The notes: generated by a model not told the origin, from the letters alone. A stretch of 64,000 nt of DNA from Limimaricola pyoseonensis (GCF_900102015.1 NZ_FNAT01000003.1:124001-188000); one strand, 5' to 3'. Positions 29,020-38,720 are shown, counted from the first letter of the stretch. Numbers and translations are program-made.

Positions 29020-30561
29020 TCAGGCCATCCACCACCGTTCGCAGATGCGGTTGCTGTCGAGGTCGAACACGTTGCCGACCACCTCGGGGTGGCCGAGCTT
29101 GGTGTTGTAGCCGTCGACGAAGTTCGCATACATCGGGATCGCCGTCGCGCCCTCCTTCGAGCACAGCGCCTGCATCTCGTGATACATGTCGCGGCGCTTG
29201 TCGCTGTCGAGCTCGGCGCGGGCGTCCTTGAGCAGGGTCTGGAAGCGGTCGTTCTGCCAGTGCGTGTCGTTCCAGGCGGCGCCGGTCTCGTAGCCCAGCG
29301 TGAACATCCAGTCCTCGGTCACGCGGCCCGACCAGTAGGAGGCGCACCACGGCTTCTTGATCCAGACGTTCGACCAGTAGCCGTCGGCCGGCTCCTGCAC
29401 GACGTTGATGTCGATGCCGCAATCCTTGGCGCTGGCCTGGTACAGCAGGCCCGCGTCGATCGCGCCGGCGAAGGCGGCCTCGGAGACCGACAGGTCGATG
29501 CTGAGACCGTCGAGACCGGCCTCCTTCAGAAGCGCCTTCGACTTCTCGGGGTCGTAGTCGTTCTGCTCGAGATCGGCGTGGTAGTACTGGTTCGCCGGAC
29601 CGATCGGGTGGTCGTTGGCGACCGCGCCGTGGCCCAGGAGGATCTTCTCGACCATCTCCTCGCGCCGCACCGCGTGCTTGAGCGCCTGACGGACCTTGAG
29701 GTTGTCCATCGGCGACAGGTCGGTGAGCATCGGGAAGGTGTAGTGCTGGTTGCCCGTCACCTCGTTCAGCGCGAGGTTCGGGTTGGCCTTGAGGAGCGGC
29801 TCCACCTGGAACTCGACGTTGTTCACGGCGTCGACCTGGCCGGTCATCAGCGCCGTCATCCGCGCCGAGCCGTCATTGATCGCGATCACCTCGACCTGGT
29901 CGAACCAGCCGGCCTTGCCGTCCTTGTAGTGGCCGTCGACGCGGCTCAGCAGCGTACGCACGCCCGGATCGAAGCTCTCGACCTTGTAGAGGCCGGTGCC
30001 GATGCCCTTGGCGATCGCCTCCTCGACGTTCTGATGCGGGTACATCAGCAGGTGGTAGTCCGACATCAGGAAGGGGAAGTCGGCATTGCCCGCTTCCAGC
30101 GTGAACTGCACCTGATGATCGGAGAGCTTCTTCATCTCGGTGATCGGCGCGACGATCGGCCGGGCGGCGGATTTCGCGTCCTCGTCGAGATGCAGCTTCA
30201 GCGAGGCGATCACGTCGTCCGCGGTGAAGGGCTGGCCGTTGTGGAAGGTCACGCCCTGGCGCAGGTCGAAGGTCCAGGTCTTGGCGTCGGGGGTGGATTC
30301 CCAGCCGGTCGCCAGCTCGCCCACCAGCTCGCCATTGGCGGCGATCTCGGTCAGGCAGTCGAACACCGCGCCGTAGGCGGTGACGATCATGTAGGTGTCG
30401 GAATGGGTGCGGCCGTCCCAGCTGTCGGAGGTGTTGGCCCCGGCGAGGCCGAGGCGCAGCGTGCCGCCGCGCGTCTGCGCCCGGAGCGGCAGGCCGGTGA
30501 CCGACAGAAGGCCCGCGGCGGCGCCCGTCTTGAGCAATCCGCGTCGGCTGAGTTGTGGCAT
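29020..30561 (-). CDS. peptide/nickel-type ABC importer substrate-binding protein
   Basis: A 513-residue family 5 extracellular solute-binding protein with a twin-arginine-like signal (SRRGLLKTGAAAGLLSVTG), so it may be exported folded. The mature part shows the DppA/OppA pattern: WTFDLRQGVTFHNGQPFTADDVI and RQALKHAVRREEMV. Ligand class cannot be fixed; dipeptides, opines or other small solutes are possible. It is the last gene of the operon rather than the first, with a 56-base gap and a strong GAGGGAGAAG ribosome site, which would allow extra expression. Confidence 0.92.
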   Translation of the reverse strand: MPQLSRRGLLKTGAAAGLLSVTGLPLRAQTRGGTLRLGLAGANTSDSWDGRTHSDTYMIVTAYGAVFDCLTEIAANGELVGELATGWESTPDAKTWTFDLRQGVTFHNGQPFTADDVIASLKLHLDEDAKSAARPIVAPITEMKKLSDHQVQFTLEAGNADFPFLMSDYHLLMYPHQNVEEAIAKGIGTGLYKVESFDPGVRTLLSRVDGHYKDGKAGWFDQVEVIAINDGSARMTALMTGQVDAVNNVEFQVEPLLKANPNLALNEVTGNQHYTFPMLTDLSPMDNLKVRQALKHAVRREEMVEKILLGHGAVANDHPIGPANQYYHADLEQNDYDPEKSKALLKEAGLDGLSIDLSVSEAAFAGAIDAGLLYQASAKDCGIDINVVQEPADGYWSNVWIKKPWCASYWSGRVTEDWMFTLGYETGAAWNDTHWQNDRFQTLLKDARAELDSDKRRDMYHEMQALCSKEGATAIPMYANFVDGYNTKLGHPEVVGNVFDLDSNRICERWWMA

Positions 30562-30617
30562 GGTCTTCTCCCTCTTGGTTCCCTGCCCCTCTCCGGGGGC
30601 CGATTCGTGCGTTGCGC

Positions 30618-32261
30618 CTACATCTTACCCGTCGCCGCCTCGCCGAGATCCTCAACTCCGCGTTCGGCCAGAAGCTTGTCGAGCCAGTCGGGGTCCATCT
30701 CGGGCACGGAGGACAGGAGCAGGTCGGTGTAGGGGTGGTGCGGCGGCGTGAACATCTCGGTCTTGGGGCCGTGCTCGACCACCTTTCCCTCCTTCATCAC
30801 CACCACCTCGTCGGCGATCGCCTTCACCGTGGCGAGGTCGTGGGTGATGAACATGTAGGACAGGCCCAGCTCGTCCTGAAGACGCGCCAGCAGCTTGAGG
30901 ATGCCCTCGGCCACCAGCTGGTCGAGCGCCGATGTCACCTCGTCGCAGATGATCAGCTTCGGCTCGGCGGCGAGCGCGCGGGCGATGCCGACGCGCTGCT
31001 TCTGCCCGCCCGACAGCTCGCCCGGCAGCCGGTCGCGGAAGGTGGCGGGGTCGAGCTCGATCTGGCTCATCAGCTCGTCGACCCGCGCCCGCAGGCGGCG
31101 GCCCTTCAGCCCGCGGTAGAAGCGCACCGGCCGGCCGATGATCTGCGCCACGGTCTGGCGCGGGTTCAGCGCGGTGTCGGCCATCTGGTAGATCATCTGG
31201 ACCTGCCGGAGCTGGTCCTTGGAGCGCTGGCGGTAGCCCGGCGGCAGCGTCTCGCCGTCGAAGCGCACCTGCCCGGCGCGCGGCGGCAAGAGGCCGGTGA
31301 TCACCCGCGCCGTGGTCGACTTGCCCGAGCCGCTCTCGCCCACCACGGCGACGGTGCGCCCGGCATGGATGTCGAAGGAGACGTGCTCGAGCACGGTGGC
31401 GGTGCCGTAGGCGGCGGTGACGTTCTCGACGCTCAGGATCGGCACGGCACCGGCCGCGGGGGCGGGCTTCTCGGGCCGCTTGTAGCCGCGCACCGCCCAG
31501 AGCGACTTGGTGTAGTCCTCCTTCGGCGCCTCGAGCATCTCGCGCGTCGGCGCGGTCTCGACCTCGTCACCCCTGAGCAGCACCTTGATGCGGTCGGCCA
31601 TCTGCGCGACCACGGCGAGGTCGTGGGTGATGTAGATCGCCGATGTGCCGAACTGCTGGACGATGTCGCGGATCGCCGCCAGCACCTCGATCTGGGTGGT
31701 GACGTCGAGCGCGGTGGTGGGCTCGTCGAAGATGATCAGGTCGGGCCGGCAGGACATCGCCATCGCGGTCATCGCCCGCTGCAGCTGCCCGCCAGAAACC
31801 TGGTGCGGGTAGCGGAAGCCGATCTCGTCGGGGTTGGGCAGGCGCAGCTTGCGGTAGAGCTCGATCGCGTCCTCGACGCTCTCGCCCCGCTCGGCCACGC
31901 CGTGGCGCAGCGGCGCCTCGACATGCTGGTCGATCAGCTTGTGCGCAGGGTTGAAGCTCGCCGCCGCCGACTGCGCGACATAGGCGATGCGCCGGCCCAG
32001 GAGCGAGCGTTTCTCCTCGGCCGAGGCGTTCAGGAGGTCGATGCCGTCGAACACGACCGAGCCGCCGGAAACCCGCACGCCGTCGCGCACATAGCCCATC
32101 GCCGCGAGGCCCAGCGTCGACTTGCCCGCGCCGGATTCGCCGATCAGCCCCAGCACCTCGCCGCGGCCGAGCGTCAGGTCGACGCCGTTGATGATCGGGT
32201 GCCATTCCTCGTCCGAGCGGCCCTCGATCCGAAGGTCGCGGATCTCCAGAAGCGGGCTCAC
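30618..32261 (-). CDS. fused DppD-DppF type ABC ATPase
   Basis: A 547-residue protein with two complete nucleotide-binding domains in one chain. NBD1 (about 1-260) has GESGAGKST, VSGGQLQRAM and LIIFDEPT. NBD2 (about 285-530) has GESGSGKST, LSGGQKQRVG and LIICDEVT. Each is followed by the oligopeptide-type C-terminal extension. It energises the two permeases upstream. Start GTG (32259-32261) overlaps the permease stop as GTGA. Confidence 0.94.
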   Translation of the reverse strand: MSPLLEIRDLRIEGRSDEEWHPIINGVDLTLGRGEVLGLIGESGAGKSTLGLAAMGYVRDGVRVSGGSVVFDGIDLLNASAEEKRSLLGRRIAYVAQSAAASFNPAHKLIDQHVEAPLRHGVAERGESVEDAIELYRKLRLPNPDEIGFRYPHQVSGGQLQRAMTAMAMSCRPDLIIFDEPTTALDVTTQIEVLAAIRDIVQQFGTSAIYITHDLAVVAQMADRIKVLLRGDEVETAPTREMLEAPKEDYTKSLWAVRGYKRPEKPAPAAGAVPILSVENVTAAYGTATVLEHVSFDIHAGRTVAVVGESGSGKSTTARVITGLLPPRAGQVRFDGETLPPGYRQRSKDQLRQVQMIYQMADTALNPRQTVAQIIGRPVRFYRGLKGRRLRARVDELMSQIELDPATFRDRLPGELSGGQKQRVGIARALAAEPKLIICDEVTSALDQLVAEGILKLLARLQDELGLSYMFITHDLATVKAIADEVVVMKEGKVVEHGPKTEMFTPPHHPYTDLLLSSVPEMDPDWLDKLLAERGVEDLGEAATGKM

Positions 32262-33430
32262 GACTTCAGCCCCGAGCTGCGGTGCAGCATCCAGTCCACC
32301 ACGAAGTTCACCCCCACGGTCAGGATCGCGATCGCCAGCGCCGGCAGGAGCGGCGCCAGCGCCACCATCGGCGCGAAGGCCGCGAAGTTGATGAACTGCG
32401 CGAGGTCGCGGACCATGGTGCCCCAGTCGGCCAAGGGCGGCTGGATGCCGACGCCGAGGAACGAGAGCGAGGCGATGGTCAGGAACACGAAGCAGAAGCG
32501 CAGCCCGAACTCGGCCAGAAGCGGCGCGGTGGCGTTGGGCAGGATCTCGCGAAACACGAGGTGGCCCATGCCCTCGCCCCTGAGCTTGGCGGCCTCGACA
32601 TAGTCCATCACCACGATGCCGATGCCCACGGCGCGGGCGAGGCGGAACACGCGGGTCGAGTCGATCACCGCGATGATCAGCACCATGTAGAAGGTCAGAA
32701 GCCCGCGCGCGCCCTCGGCCCAGACGGATGCGATGGTCAGCAGCAGCAGCGCGAAGATCAGCGACGGGATCGCCATCAGCACGTCGACGCCGCGGCTCAG
32801 CACCTGGTCGAGCCAGCCGCCGACCACCGCCGCCAGCAGCCCCAGAGAGCCGCCCAGCACGAAGGCCAGCAGCGTCGTGGCGAAGGCGAGGCCGACGGTG
32901 TTCTGCGCGCCGTAGATCAGCCGCGAGAGGATGTCGCGCCCGATCCGGTCGGTGCCGAGCGGGAAATCGGGATTGCCGCCCATCGCCGGATCGCCGCCCG
33001 GCACGATGTTGGCCGCGCCCAGCACCGCCTCCTGCCCGTGCGGCGCGATCCAGCCGGCGAAGATCGCGACGATGGCATAGACGAGGATCGCGAGGATGCC
33101 GAAGGCGGCGGTGAGCGGCATCTGCCTGAACAGCCGCTTCGTGGGCTCGGGGCCGACATGGCGGCCGAGGATGCGGAACAGGAAGGCGGCCACGGCGCAG
33201 AGCGCGAAGCCGGTCACCGCCCAGCGGAAATAGACCGCGCCGGGCAGCAGCCAGAGCCAGACGCCGCCCGCCACCGCAGCACCCGCCAGCGCCCAGCCGA
33301 AGGCCTCGCCGAAGCCCATGTCGCGGAAGCGCGGCGCGCCGCCCGTGGCCAGGCGCGCGCCGGCGCGGCCGGCGAAGGCCAGCGCCGCGAGGCCGGCCAG
33401 CGCGAGAAGGGTCCAGAGCCAGCCGCTCAT
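32258..33430 (-). CDS. DppC-type ABC permease with extra N-terminal membrane region
   Basis: A 390-residue inner-membrane permease. The C-terminal ~300 residues are a standard DppC/OppC protein with GTDRIGRDILSRLIYGAQ and the coupling-helix EAA motif (YVEAAKLRGEGMGHLVFREI). About 95 residues with three predicted helices precede it (MSGWLWTLLALAGLAALAFA and a second hydrophobic block), which usual DppC proteins lack. Its ATG overlaps the upstream permease stop as ATGA. Confidence 0.92.
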   Translation of the reverse strand: MSGWLWTLLALAGLAALAFAGRAGARLATGGAPRFRDMGFGEAFGWALAGAAVAGGVWLWLLPGAVYFRWAVTGFALCAVAAFLFRILGRHVGPEPTKRLFRQMPLTAAFGILAILVYAIVAIFAGWIAPHGQEAVLGAANIVPGGDPAMGGNPDFPLGTDRIGRDILSRLIYGAQNTVGLAFATTLLAFVLGGSLGLLAAVVGGWLDQVLSRGVDVLMAIPSLIFALLLLTIASVWAEGARGLLTFYMVLIIAVIDSTRVFRLARAVGIGIVVMDYVEAAKLRGEGMGHLVFREILPNATAPLLAEFGLRFCFVFLTIASLSFLGVGIQPPLADWGTMVRDLAQFINFAAFAPMVALAPLLPALAIAILTVGVNFVVDWMLHRSSGLKS

Positions 33431-34419
33431 TTCGGGTGCCTCAGGCGCGGGTTGGAGACGATCGACAGGATGTCGGCGGTCAGGTTCAGCAGGATGTAGG
33501 CGGCCGCGAAGATCAGGCAGCAGGCCTGCACCACGGGGATGTCGCGCAGCTTGACGCTGTCGACGAAGAGCTGGCCGATGCCGGGATAGACGAAGACCAC
33601 CTCGACCACGACGACGCCGGTCACCAGATAGGCGAGGTTCAGCGCCACCACATTGACGATCGGCGCCAGCGCGTTCGGCAATGCGTGGCGCAGGATCACG
33701 TGCAGCGGTCGCATGCCCTTGAGCCGGGCCATCTCGATATAGGGCTGCGCCATCAGGTTGAGGATCGCGGCGCGGGTCATCCGCATCATGTGCGCGGTCA
33801 CCACCAGCGTCAGCGTCAGCGCCGGCAGCACGGTCTTTTCCAGCCGCTCGCCGAAGCTCATGCCCGGGAAGATGCTCGACAGCGACGGGAAGACCGGGTT
33901 CACCACCGCCAGAAGCAGGATCAGGATGTAGGCCACGAAGAATTCGGGGCTGGAGATCGAGGACAGCGTCGCGATGTTGGCGCCCTTGTCGAAGGGCGTG
34001 TCGCGCCACAGCGCCGCGAGGATGCCGAGGCCCACCGCGAGCGGCACCGCGAAGACGGCGGTGACGCCGGCCAGGAACATGGTGTTGGCGAAGCGCGGCG
34101 CGATCTGCGCGGCCACCGTGGCCGAGGGGTCGACCCGCCCGGTGAAGCTCGCGAAGTTGGCCTGCGCGAAGCTCACGCCCAGATCGCCGCGCGCCGCGTC
34201 CCACAGCCAGTCGGCGTAGCGCAGCAAGAGCGGCTGATCGAGCCCGAGCTGGGTGCGGATCGCCGCCACCGCCTCCGGCGTCGCGGACTGGCCCAGCACG
34301 GCTTGCGCGAAATCGCCGGGAAGAAGGTTCACCGCGCCGAAGATCACGGCCGAGACGATCAGCAGCGTCAGCAGGCCAAGCGCCAGACGCTGCAGGATGA
34401 TCCTGAGTAGACTACCCAA
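33427..34419 (-). CDS. DppB-type ABC permease
   Basis: A 330-residue permease with the N-terminal helix (RIILQRLALGLLTLLIVSA), the LPGDFAQAVLGQSATPEAV segment and the EAA-type motif YIEMARLKGMRPLHVILRH typical of DppB/OppB. It is the first gene of the operon. Start is TTG (34417-34419) with GGGGAG 11 bases upstream; no ATG or GTG is available near it, so this start is weak and could limit expression. Confidence 0.92.
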   Translation of the reverse strand: MGSLLRIILQRLALGLLTLLIVSAVIFGAVNLLPGDFAQAVLGQSATPEAVAAIRTQLGLDQPLLLRYADWLWDAARGDLGVSFAQANFASFTGRVDPSATVAAQIAPRFANTMFLAGVTAVFAVPLAVGLGILAALWRDTPFDKGANIATLSSISSPEFFVAYILILLLAVVNPVFPSLSSIFPGMSFGERLEKTVLPALTLTLVVTAHMMRMTRAAILNLMAQPYIEMARLKGMRPLHVILRHALPNALAPIVNVVALNLAYLVTGVVVVEVVFVYPGIGQLFVDSVKLRDIPVVQACCLIFAAAYILLNLTADILSIVSNPRLRHPK

Positions 34420-34493
34420 GTTGTCTTGGTCTCCCCTGTGCCCGGTCGCCGGGCCGGATCGGCGCGTTCCCGCGCCGTTCTTGATTGGGGCAT

Positions 34494-34521
34494 AGGTTAG
34501 CGATGCGGACCGGCCTGTAAA
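34494..34521 (-). promoter_or_regulatory. promoter of the peptide ABC operon
   Basis: On the minus strand TTTACA (34516-34521) and TAACCT (34494-34499) are spaced by 16 bases. The start would be at about 34487, 68 bases before the first permease. It lies directly after the pip stop. Confidence 0.45.
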
Positions 34522-34533
34522 CCCTTGCAGGAA

Positions 34534-35550
34534 TTACCCTACGTCCGGCGTGACCGTCGGGCCGAAGACCAACCCGGCGTCGCCGCGGCCCAGCGCGTCG
34601 GTGGCGCGCACCAGCTCGGCGGCGATGCCGGGCTCCGACAGCGCATGGCCGGCGCGCGGCACCATCCTGAGCCGCGCCGCGGGCCACAGCGCGGCCAGAC
34701 GGTGCGCGCCGGCAGGCGGGCAGATCATGTCGTAGCGGCCCTGCACGATCAGCCCCGGCAGATGCGCGATCCGCTCCATCCGCTCGAGGATGCCCTGCCC
34801 CGGCTCGAGAAAGCCGCGATGGTGGAAGTAGTGGTTCTCGAGCCGGGCGAAGGCGCGGGCATATTCGGCCGGCCCCTCGCCCAAGGGGCCGTCATTGTCG
34901 ATCGAGGCCAGCGCGTTCTCCCACGAGGCCCAGGCGCGGGCGTGGCGCAGCTCCGCGCCCGTATCGCCCGAGAACAGCCGCCGGTGATAGGCGGCGATCA
35001 GGTCGTCATGCTCGGCCTCGGGGATCAGCGAGGCGAAGCGCTGCCACAGCTCGGGCCAGAACTGCCCGGCGCCGCCGCCGTAGAACCACTCGAGCTCGGG
35101 CTCGGTCATCAGGAAGACGCCGCGCAGCAGCAGCGCGGCGGTGCGCTCGGGGTGGGTCTGGGCGTAGATCAGCGCCAGCGTCGCGCCCCAGCTGCCGCCG
35201 AACAGCGTCCAGCGCTCGATGCCCAGCATCTCGCGGATCAGCTCCATGTCGGCCACGAGGTGCCATGTCGTGTTGGCCTCGACGCTGGCATGCGGGCGCG
35301 AGCGGCCGCAGCCGCGCTGGTCGAACAGCACGATGCGCCAGTGCGCGGGGTCGAAGTAGCGCCGCATCGCCGGGCTGCAGCCGCCGCCCGGCCCGCCATG
35401 CAGCACCACGACGGGGCGACCCTCGGGGTTGCCGCATTGCTCGACATAGACCCGGTGGCCGTCGCCGACATCGACCATGCGCTGATCGAAGGGCTCGACG
35501 GGCGGGTGCAGATGCGCGATTGCGCGCTTTTGACCTGAGACCTTGTCCAT
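34534..35550 (-). CDS. pip: proline iminopeptidase (S33)
   Basis: A 338-residue alpha/beta hydrolase that removes N-terminal proline from peptides. The oxyanion segment HGGPGGGCSP (about 51-60), DQRGCGRSRPHA, nucleophile S120 in GGSWGATLAL, the aspartate in GRYDMICPP and the histidine in AGHALSEP are all present. It is cytoplasmic (no signal peptide). It ends with TAA, unlike most neighbours. The peptide importer just downstream would supply proline-containing peptides, which is an inference from position. Confidence 0.93.
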   Translation of the reverse strand: MDKVSGQKRAIAHLHPPVEPFDQRMVDVGDGHRVYVEQCGNPEGRPVVVLHGGPGGGCSPAMRRYFDPAHWRIVLFDQRGCGRSRPHASVEANTTWHLVADMELIREMLGIERWTLFGGSWGATLALIYAQTHPERTAALLLRGVFLMTEPELEWFYGGGAGQFWPELWQRFASLIPEAEHDDLIAAYHRRLFSGDTGAELRHARAWASWENALASIDNDGPLGEGPAEYARAFARLENHYFHHRGFLEPGQGILERMERIAHLPGLIVQGRYDMICPPAGAHRLAALWPAARLRMVPRAGHALSEPGIAAELVRATDALGRGDAGLVFGPTVTPDVG

Positions 35551-35640
35551 GTCCGGTCTATATAGCCATCGACACCGCGGCGTCACCCATGGCGACGAGG
35601 CGTCACCCCGCGACCAGCCCGCGACCAGAAGGACCGACCC

Positions 35641-36411
35641 ATGCCCAGCCCAGACCGCGCCGCCCGCTCGACCATCGATCCCGACGAGGTCGCCAAGTTC
35701 GAGGCGATGTCGGCCGAGTGGTGGGACACGGAGGGCAAGTTCAAGCCGCTGCACATGCTCAACCCCTGCCGGCTCGACTACATCACCGGCCAGATCGCGG
35801 CGCAGTTCGACCGCGACCTTGGCGCGCAGGCGCCCTTCGCGGGGCTGCGGCTGCTCGACATCGGCTGCGGCGGCGGGCTTCTGTGCGAGCCGATGGCGCG
35901 GCTCGGGGCGACGGTGGTCGGCGCCGACGCGGCCGAGCGCAACATCCCCGTGGCGCGGCTGCATGCCGAGCAGTCGGGCCTCGAGATCGACTACCGCCAC
36001 ACCACCGCCGAGGCGATGGCCGAGGCGGGCGAGGCATTCGACGTGGTGCTCAACATGGAGGTGGTCGAGCATGTCGCCTCGCCGATCGACTACCTCACCG
36101 CCTGCCACGACCTTCTGAAGCCCGGCGGCCTGCACATCTGCTCGACCCTGAACCGCAACGCCAAGAGCTACGTCATGGCGATCATCGGCGCCGAGCAGGT
36201 GATGCGCTGGCTGCCCAAGGGCACGCATGACTGGAACAAGTTCATCACGCCCGACGAGCTTTACGACCTCATGCGCCGCGCCGGTCTCACGCCGGTCGAC
36301 CGCAAGGGCATGGTGTTCAACCCGCTGGGCTGGAGCTGGCGGCTGTCGGAGCGCGACCTGAGCGTGAACTACGTCACCGCCAGCCTGCGCCCCGAGCGCG
36401 TGACGCTCTAG
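35641..36411 (+). CDS. ubiG: UbiG, ubiquinone 3-O-methyltransferase
   Basis: A 256-residue class I SAM methyltransferase performing both O-methylations of ubiquinone synthesis. The N-terminal [20 protein letters not shown] and [11 protein letters not shown] are diagnostic of UbiG. Motif I is [23 protein letters not shown] and the later [12 protein letters not shown] segment follow. It diverges from pip and converges on the marR gene with a four-base overlap of stops. Confidence 0.96.
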   Translation: MPSPDRAARSTIDPDEVAKFEAMSAEWWDTEGKFKPLHMLNPCRLDYITGQIAAQFDRDLGAQAPFAGLRLLDIGCGGGLLCEPMARLGATVVGADAAERNIPVARLHAEQSGLEIDYRHTTAEAMAEAGEAFDVVLNMEVVEHVASPIDYLTACHDLLKPGGLHICSTLNRNAKSYVMAIIGAEQVMRWLPKGTHDWNKFITPDELYDLMRRAGLTPVDRKGMVFNPLGWSWRLSERDLSVNYVTASLRPERVTL

Positions 36412-36851
36412 TCCACGTCCGAGAGCCGGAGCCTGAGCTCGCGCAGCACCGGCAGCGTGGCGCGGGCGCGCTCGGCGCCGACCCGCTCGACCACCTCGGC
36501 GACGATCGGCGTGATCGCCGCCACCGCGGCGTCGCGCGCGGCCAGCCCGGCGGGGCTGATCGCCACCATCTTGCGGCGCGCGTCGTCCCAGTCGGGGCGG
36601 ATATGCACCCAGCCCGCCCATTCCAGCTTGCCCAGCGTGTTGGTCATCGCGCCGCGCGTCAGGTGGAAGGTCCGCGCGAGCTGCGCCGGCGTGCGCTCGG
36701 TCCCCGAGAAGGCGAGGTGGTTCAGCACCGAGAAATGCGACAGCTCCATGCCCTTGGGCAGCACCTTGGACATGGTGTTGCGCGCCAGCTGGTCGACGGC
36801 CAGGATCTCGCTGAACAGCGTGATGGCGAGGTTGTCGAGGGGCTGGCTCAT
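36408..36851 (-). CDS. MarR-family transcriptional regulator
   Basis: A 147-residue winged-helix regulator. The DNA-binding helices are [20 protein letters not shown] (about 53-72) with the wing [18 protein letters not shown]. No cysteine is present, so thiol oxidation sensing is unlikely. Its start shares one base with the stop of the amidase gene (TGATG), so it is the last gene of comF-grxC-amidase-marR. The stop overlaps ubiG by four bases on the other strand. Confidence 0.9.
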   Translation of the reverse strand: MSQPLDNLAITLFSEILAVDQLARNTMSKVLPKGMELSHFSVLNHLAFSGTERTPAQLARTFHLTRGAMTNTLGKLEWAGWVHIRPDWDDARRKMVAISPAGLAARDAAVAAITPIVAEVVERVGAERARATLPVLRELRLRLSDVD

Positions 36852-37684
36852 CAGGGTCCTTCGAAGGGGCGGTCATGCGAAAGCGCCGGCACGCGGCCCC
36901 TCGCTTGTGCCACCTGCGAAAGGTCAAGATCAACGAATGTCGTCCCCGGTGCCGTGCCGGCATCGGCCAGCACCTCGCCCCATGGCGCAACGGCGAGGCT
37001 GTGGCCATGGGTCTCGCGCGCCTTGCCTTCGCGCGCCGCGTGCCGACCCGTCTGCGCCGCGGCGAGCACGAAGCAGCCGGTCTCGATCGCGCGTGCGCGC
37101 AGCAGGCTCTGCCAATGCGCGGCCCCCGTGACCGGCGAGAAGGCCGAAGGCACCAGTAGGATCTCGGCCCCCGCCTGCGCCAGCCGGCGGTAGAGATGCG
37201 CGAAACGGACGTCGTAGCAGATGCTGAGCCCGACCTTCGCGAAGGGCGTCTCGGCCAGAACGGCGCGGGTGCCGGGCCGGTAGCCGGCGGATTCGCGGTA
37301 GGTCTCGGTCTCGCTCACCGCGACGTCGAACATGTGGATCTTGTCGTAGCGGGCGCGGATGTCGCCGTCGGGCGCGATCAGGAAGGAGCGGTTGGCGAAG
37401 CGCCCGTCGGCGTCATGCGTCTTCAGCGCCAGCGAGCCGACCGAAAGCCAGATGCCGGCGCGCGCGGCCTCCTCGCGCAGCCCGGCGAGGGTCGCATCGT
37501 CCGCCTCGTGGCGCAGCACCTCGGCCTGGTGCGCGCGGCTGGCCGAGACGCAGTTGCTGACCTCCGGGGTCAGCACGAAGCCCGCGCCCTGCGCCGCCGC
37601 GCCCCGGACCATGCCGCGCAGGATCTCGAGGTTCCGGGCGGGGTCGTCCGAGGCGGTGGTCTGCAGGAGGGCGGCGCGGATCAC
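36851..37684 (-). CDS. nitrilase-superfamily amidase (Nit1/Nit2-like)
   Basis: A 277-residue carbon-nitrogen hydrolase. The Glu-Lys-Cys triad is E41 (LTPEVSN), K114 (RYDKIHMFDV) and C155 (LSICYDVRF). YDKIHMFDV and SETETYRESAGYRPG resemble Nit1-type deaminated-glutathione amidases, which repair a side product of glutathione metabolism. A glutaredoxin gene directly upstream (ATGA overlap) supports a glutathione link. Confidence 0.9.
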   Translation of the reverse strand: MIRAALLQTTASDDPARNLEILRGMVRGAAAQGAGFVLTPEVSNCVSASRAHQAEVLRHEADDATLAGLREEAARAGIWLSVGSLALKTHDADGRFANRSFLIAPDGDIRARYDKIHMFDVAVSETETYRESAGYRPGTRAVLAETPFAKVGLSICYDVRFAHLYRRLAQAGAEILLVPSAFSPVTGAAHWQSLLRARAIETGCFVLAAAQTGRHAAREGKARETHGHSLAVAPWGEVLADAGTAPGTTFVDLDLSQVAQARGRVPALSHDRPFEGP

Positions 37685-37947
37685 TTGCCCAGCAGCTGGT
37701 CGAGACCGCCGCGGCGGTCGAGCAGCGCCATGTCGTCATAGCCGCCGACATGTGTGTCGCCGATGAAGATCTGCGGCACGGTGCGGCCGCCATTGGCGCG
37801 CTGCACCATCTCGCCGCGGCGCTCGGGCCGGGCGGCGATGTCGATCTCGGTGAAGCCCACGCCCTTCTGGGCCAGCAGGCGCTTGGCGGCGTGGCAGTAG
37901 CCGCAGGTCGGCTTGGTGTAGATCTCGATCGTCGGTGTGGCGGGCAT
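37681..37947 (-). CDS. grxC: GrxC, glutaredoxin 3
   Basis: An 88-residue dithiol glutaredoxin with active site C15-G-Y-C18 (KPTCGYCHAAK), the cis-proline segment TVPQIFIG (about 57-64) and GGYDDMALL. It reduces disulfides with glutathione in the cytoplasm. Length is normal. Its stop overlaps the amidase start, and comF ends 31 bases upstream. Confidence 0.96.
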   Translation of the reverse strand: MPATPTIEIYTKPTCGYCHAAKRLLAQKGVGFTEIDIAARPERRGEMVQRANGGRTVPQIFIGDTHVGGYDDMALLDRRGGLDQLLGK

Positions 37948-37978
37948 CCGGGCCTCCGTTCAGGGTCTGGCCCATCAT

Positions 37979-38698
37979 CTAGGCATCCTTGGCGGTGCGG
38001 GCCAGAGCGATCACGGCAAGATCAGCCGCCCCGGCGGCGCGGGCGGCGGCGGCGCAGGCCGAGAGCGTCGCGCCGCTGGTCATCACGTCGTCCACCAGCA
38101 GCACCGGCCGGCCGCGCATCCGCGCGCCGCGCCGGGGATGCGGCGCGATGGCGCCCGAAAGCGCCGCGAAGCGCTGCGCCCGGTCGCGCCCGTCGAGCGG
38201 CGCGGTGGCGCGGCGGCGGACCAGCGCGTCGGGGCATTGCGCCGCGCCCAGCGCCCGCGCCATGCGCGCGGCGAGCAGCGCCGACTGGTTGTAGCGCCGC
38301 CGCCAGAGCCGCGACCAGTGCAGCGGCACCGGCACGAGCAGCGTGCCCGGGCGCATCAGCGGCGCGGCCGCGCGCGCCATCCAGTCGCCCAAGGGCCGCG
38401 CCAGCTCGGTCCGGTCGCCATGCTTGAGCGCGAGCACCAGCGCCCGCGCGCCGTCGCGGTAGGCCAGCACCGCCCGCCCCGTGCGCCACGGCCGCGGTGC
38501 GGCAAGGCAGTCGTCGCAGGCGAGCCCGGCCTCGGCCTCGCCCGGCAGCGGCTGGGCGCAGCCGTCGCAAAGCGCGCCGCCCAGAAAGGGCGTGTCGCGC
38601 CAGCAGGCGCCGCAAAGCGCGAAATCCGCCTCGACCAGCGCGCCGCAGCGCAGGCAGGCCGGCGGGTAGAGATGCCGCAGCGCGCTTTGCAACCGCAT
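37979..38698 (-). CDS. ComF-family phosphoribosyltransferase-like protein
   Basis: A 239-residue protein. The N-terminus carries a zinc-binding double-zinc-ribbon pattern (PPACLRCGALV, ALCGACW, ALCDGCAQP, LACDDCLA), followed by a type I PRTase fold with LLVDDVMTSGATL near 200-212. ComF proteins take part in natural transformation in several bacteria, for example with PriA; here no other com gene is near. Start ATG has AGGGGG upstream. Only 22 bases separate it from the divergent methyltransferase. Confidence 0.92.
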   Translation of the reverse strand: MRLQSALRHLYPPACLRCGALVEADFALCGACWRDTPFLGGALCDGCAQPLPGEAEAGLACDDCLAAPRPWRTGRAVLAYRDGARALVLALKHGDRTELARPLGDWMARAAAPLMRPGTLLVPVPLHWSRLWRRRYNQSALLAARMARALGAAQCPDALVRRRATAPLDGRDRAQRFAALSGAIAPHPRRGARMRGRPVLLVDDVMTSGATLSACAAAARAAGAADLAVIALARTAKDA

Positions 38699-38720
38699 GT
38701 CGCCCCCTTATCTGGTGCGC

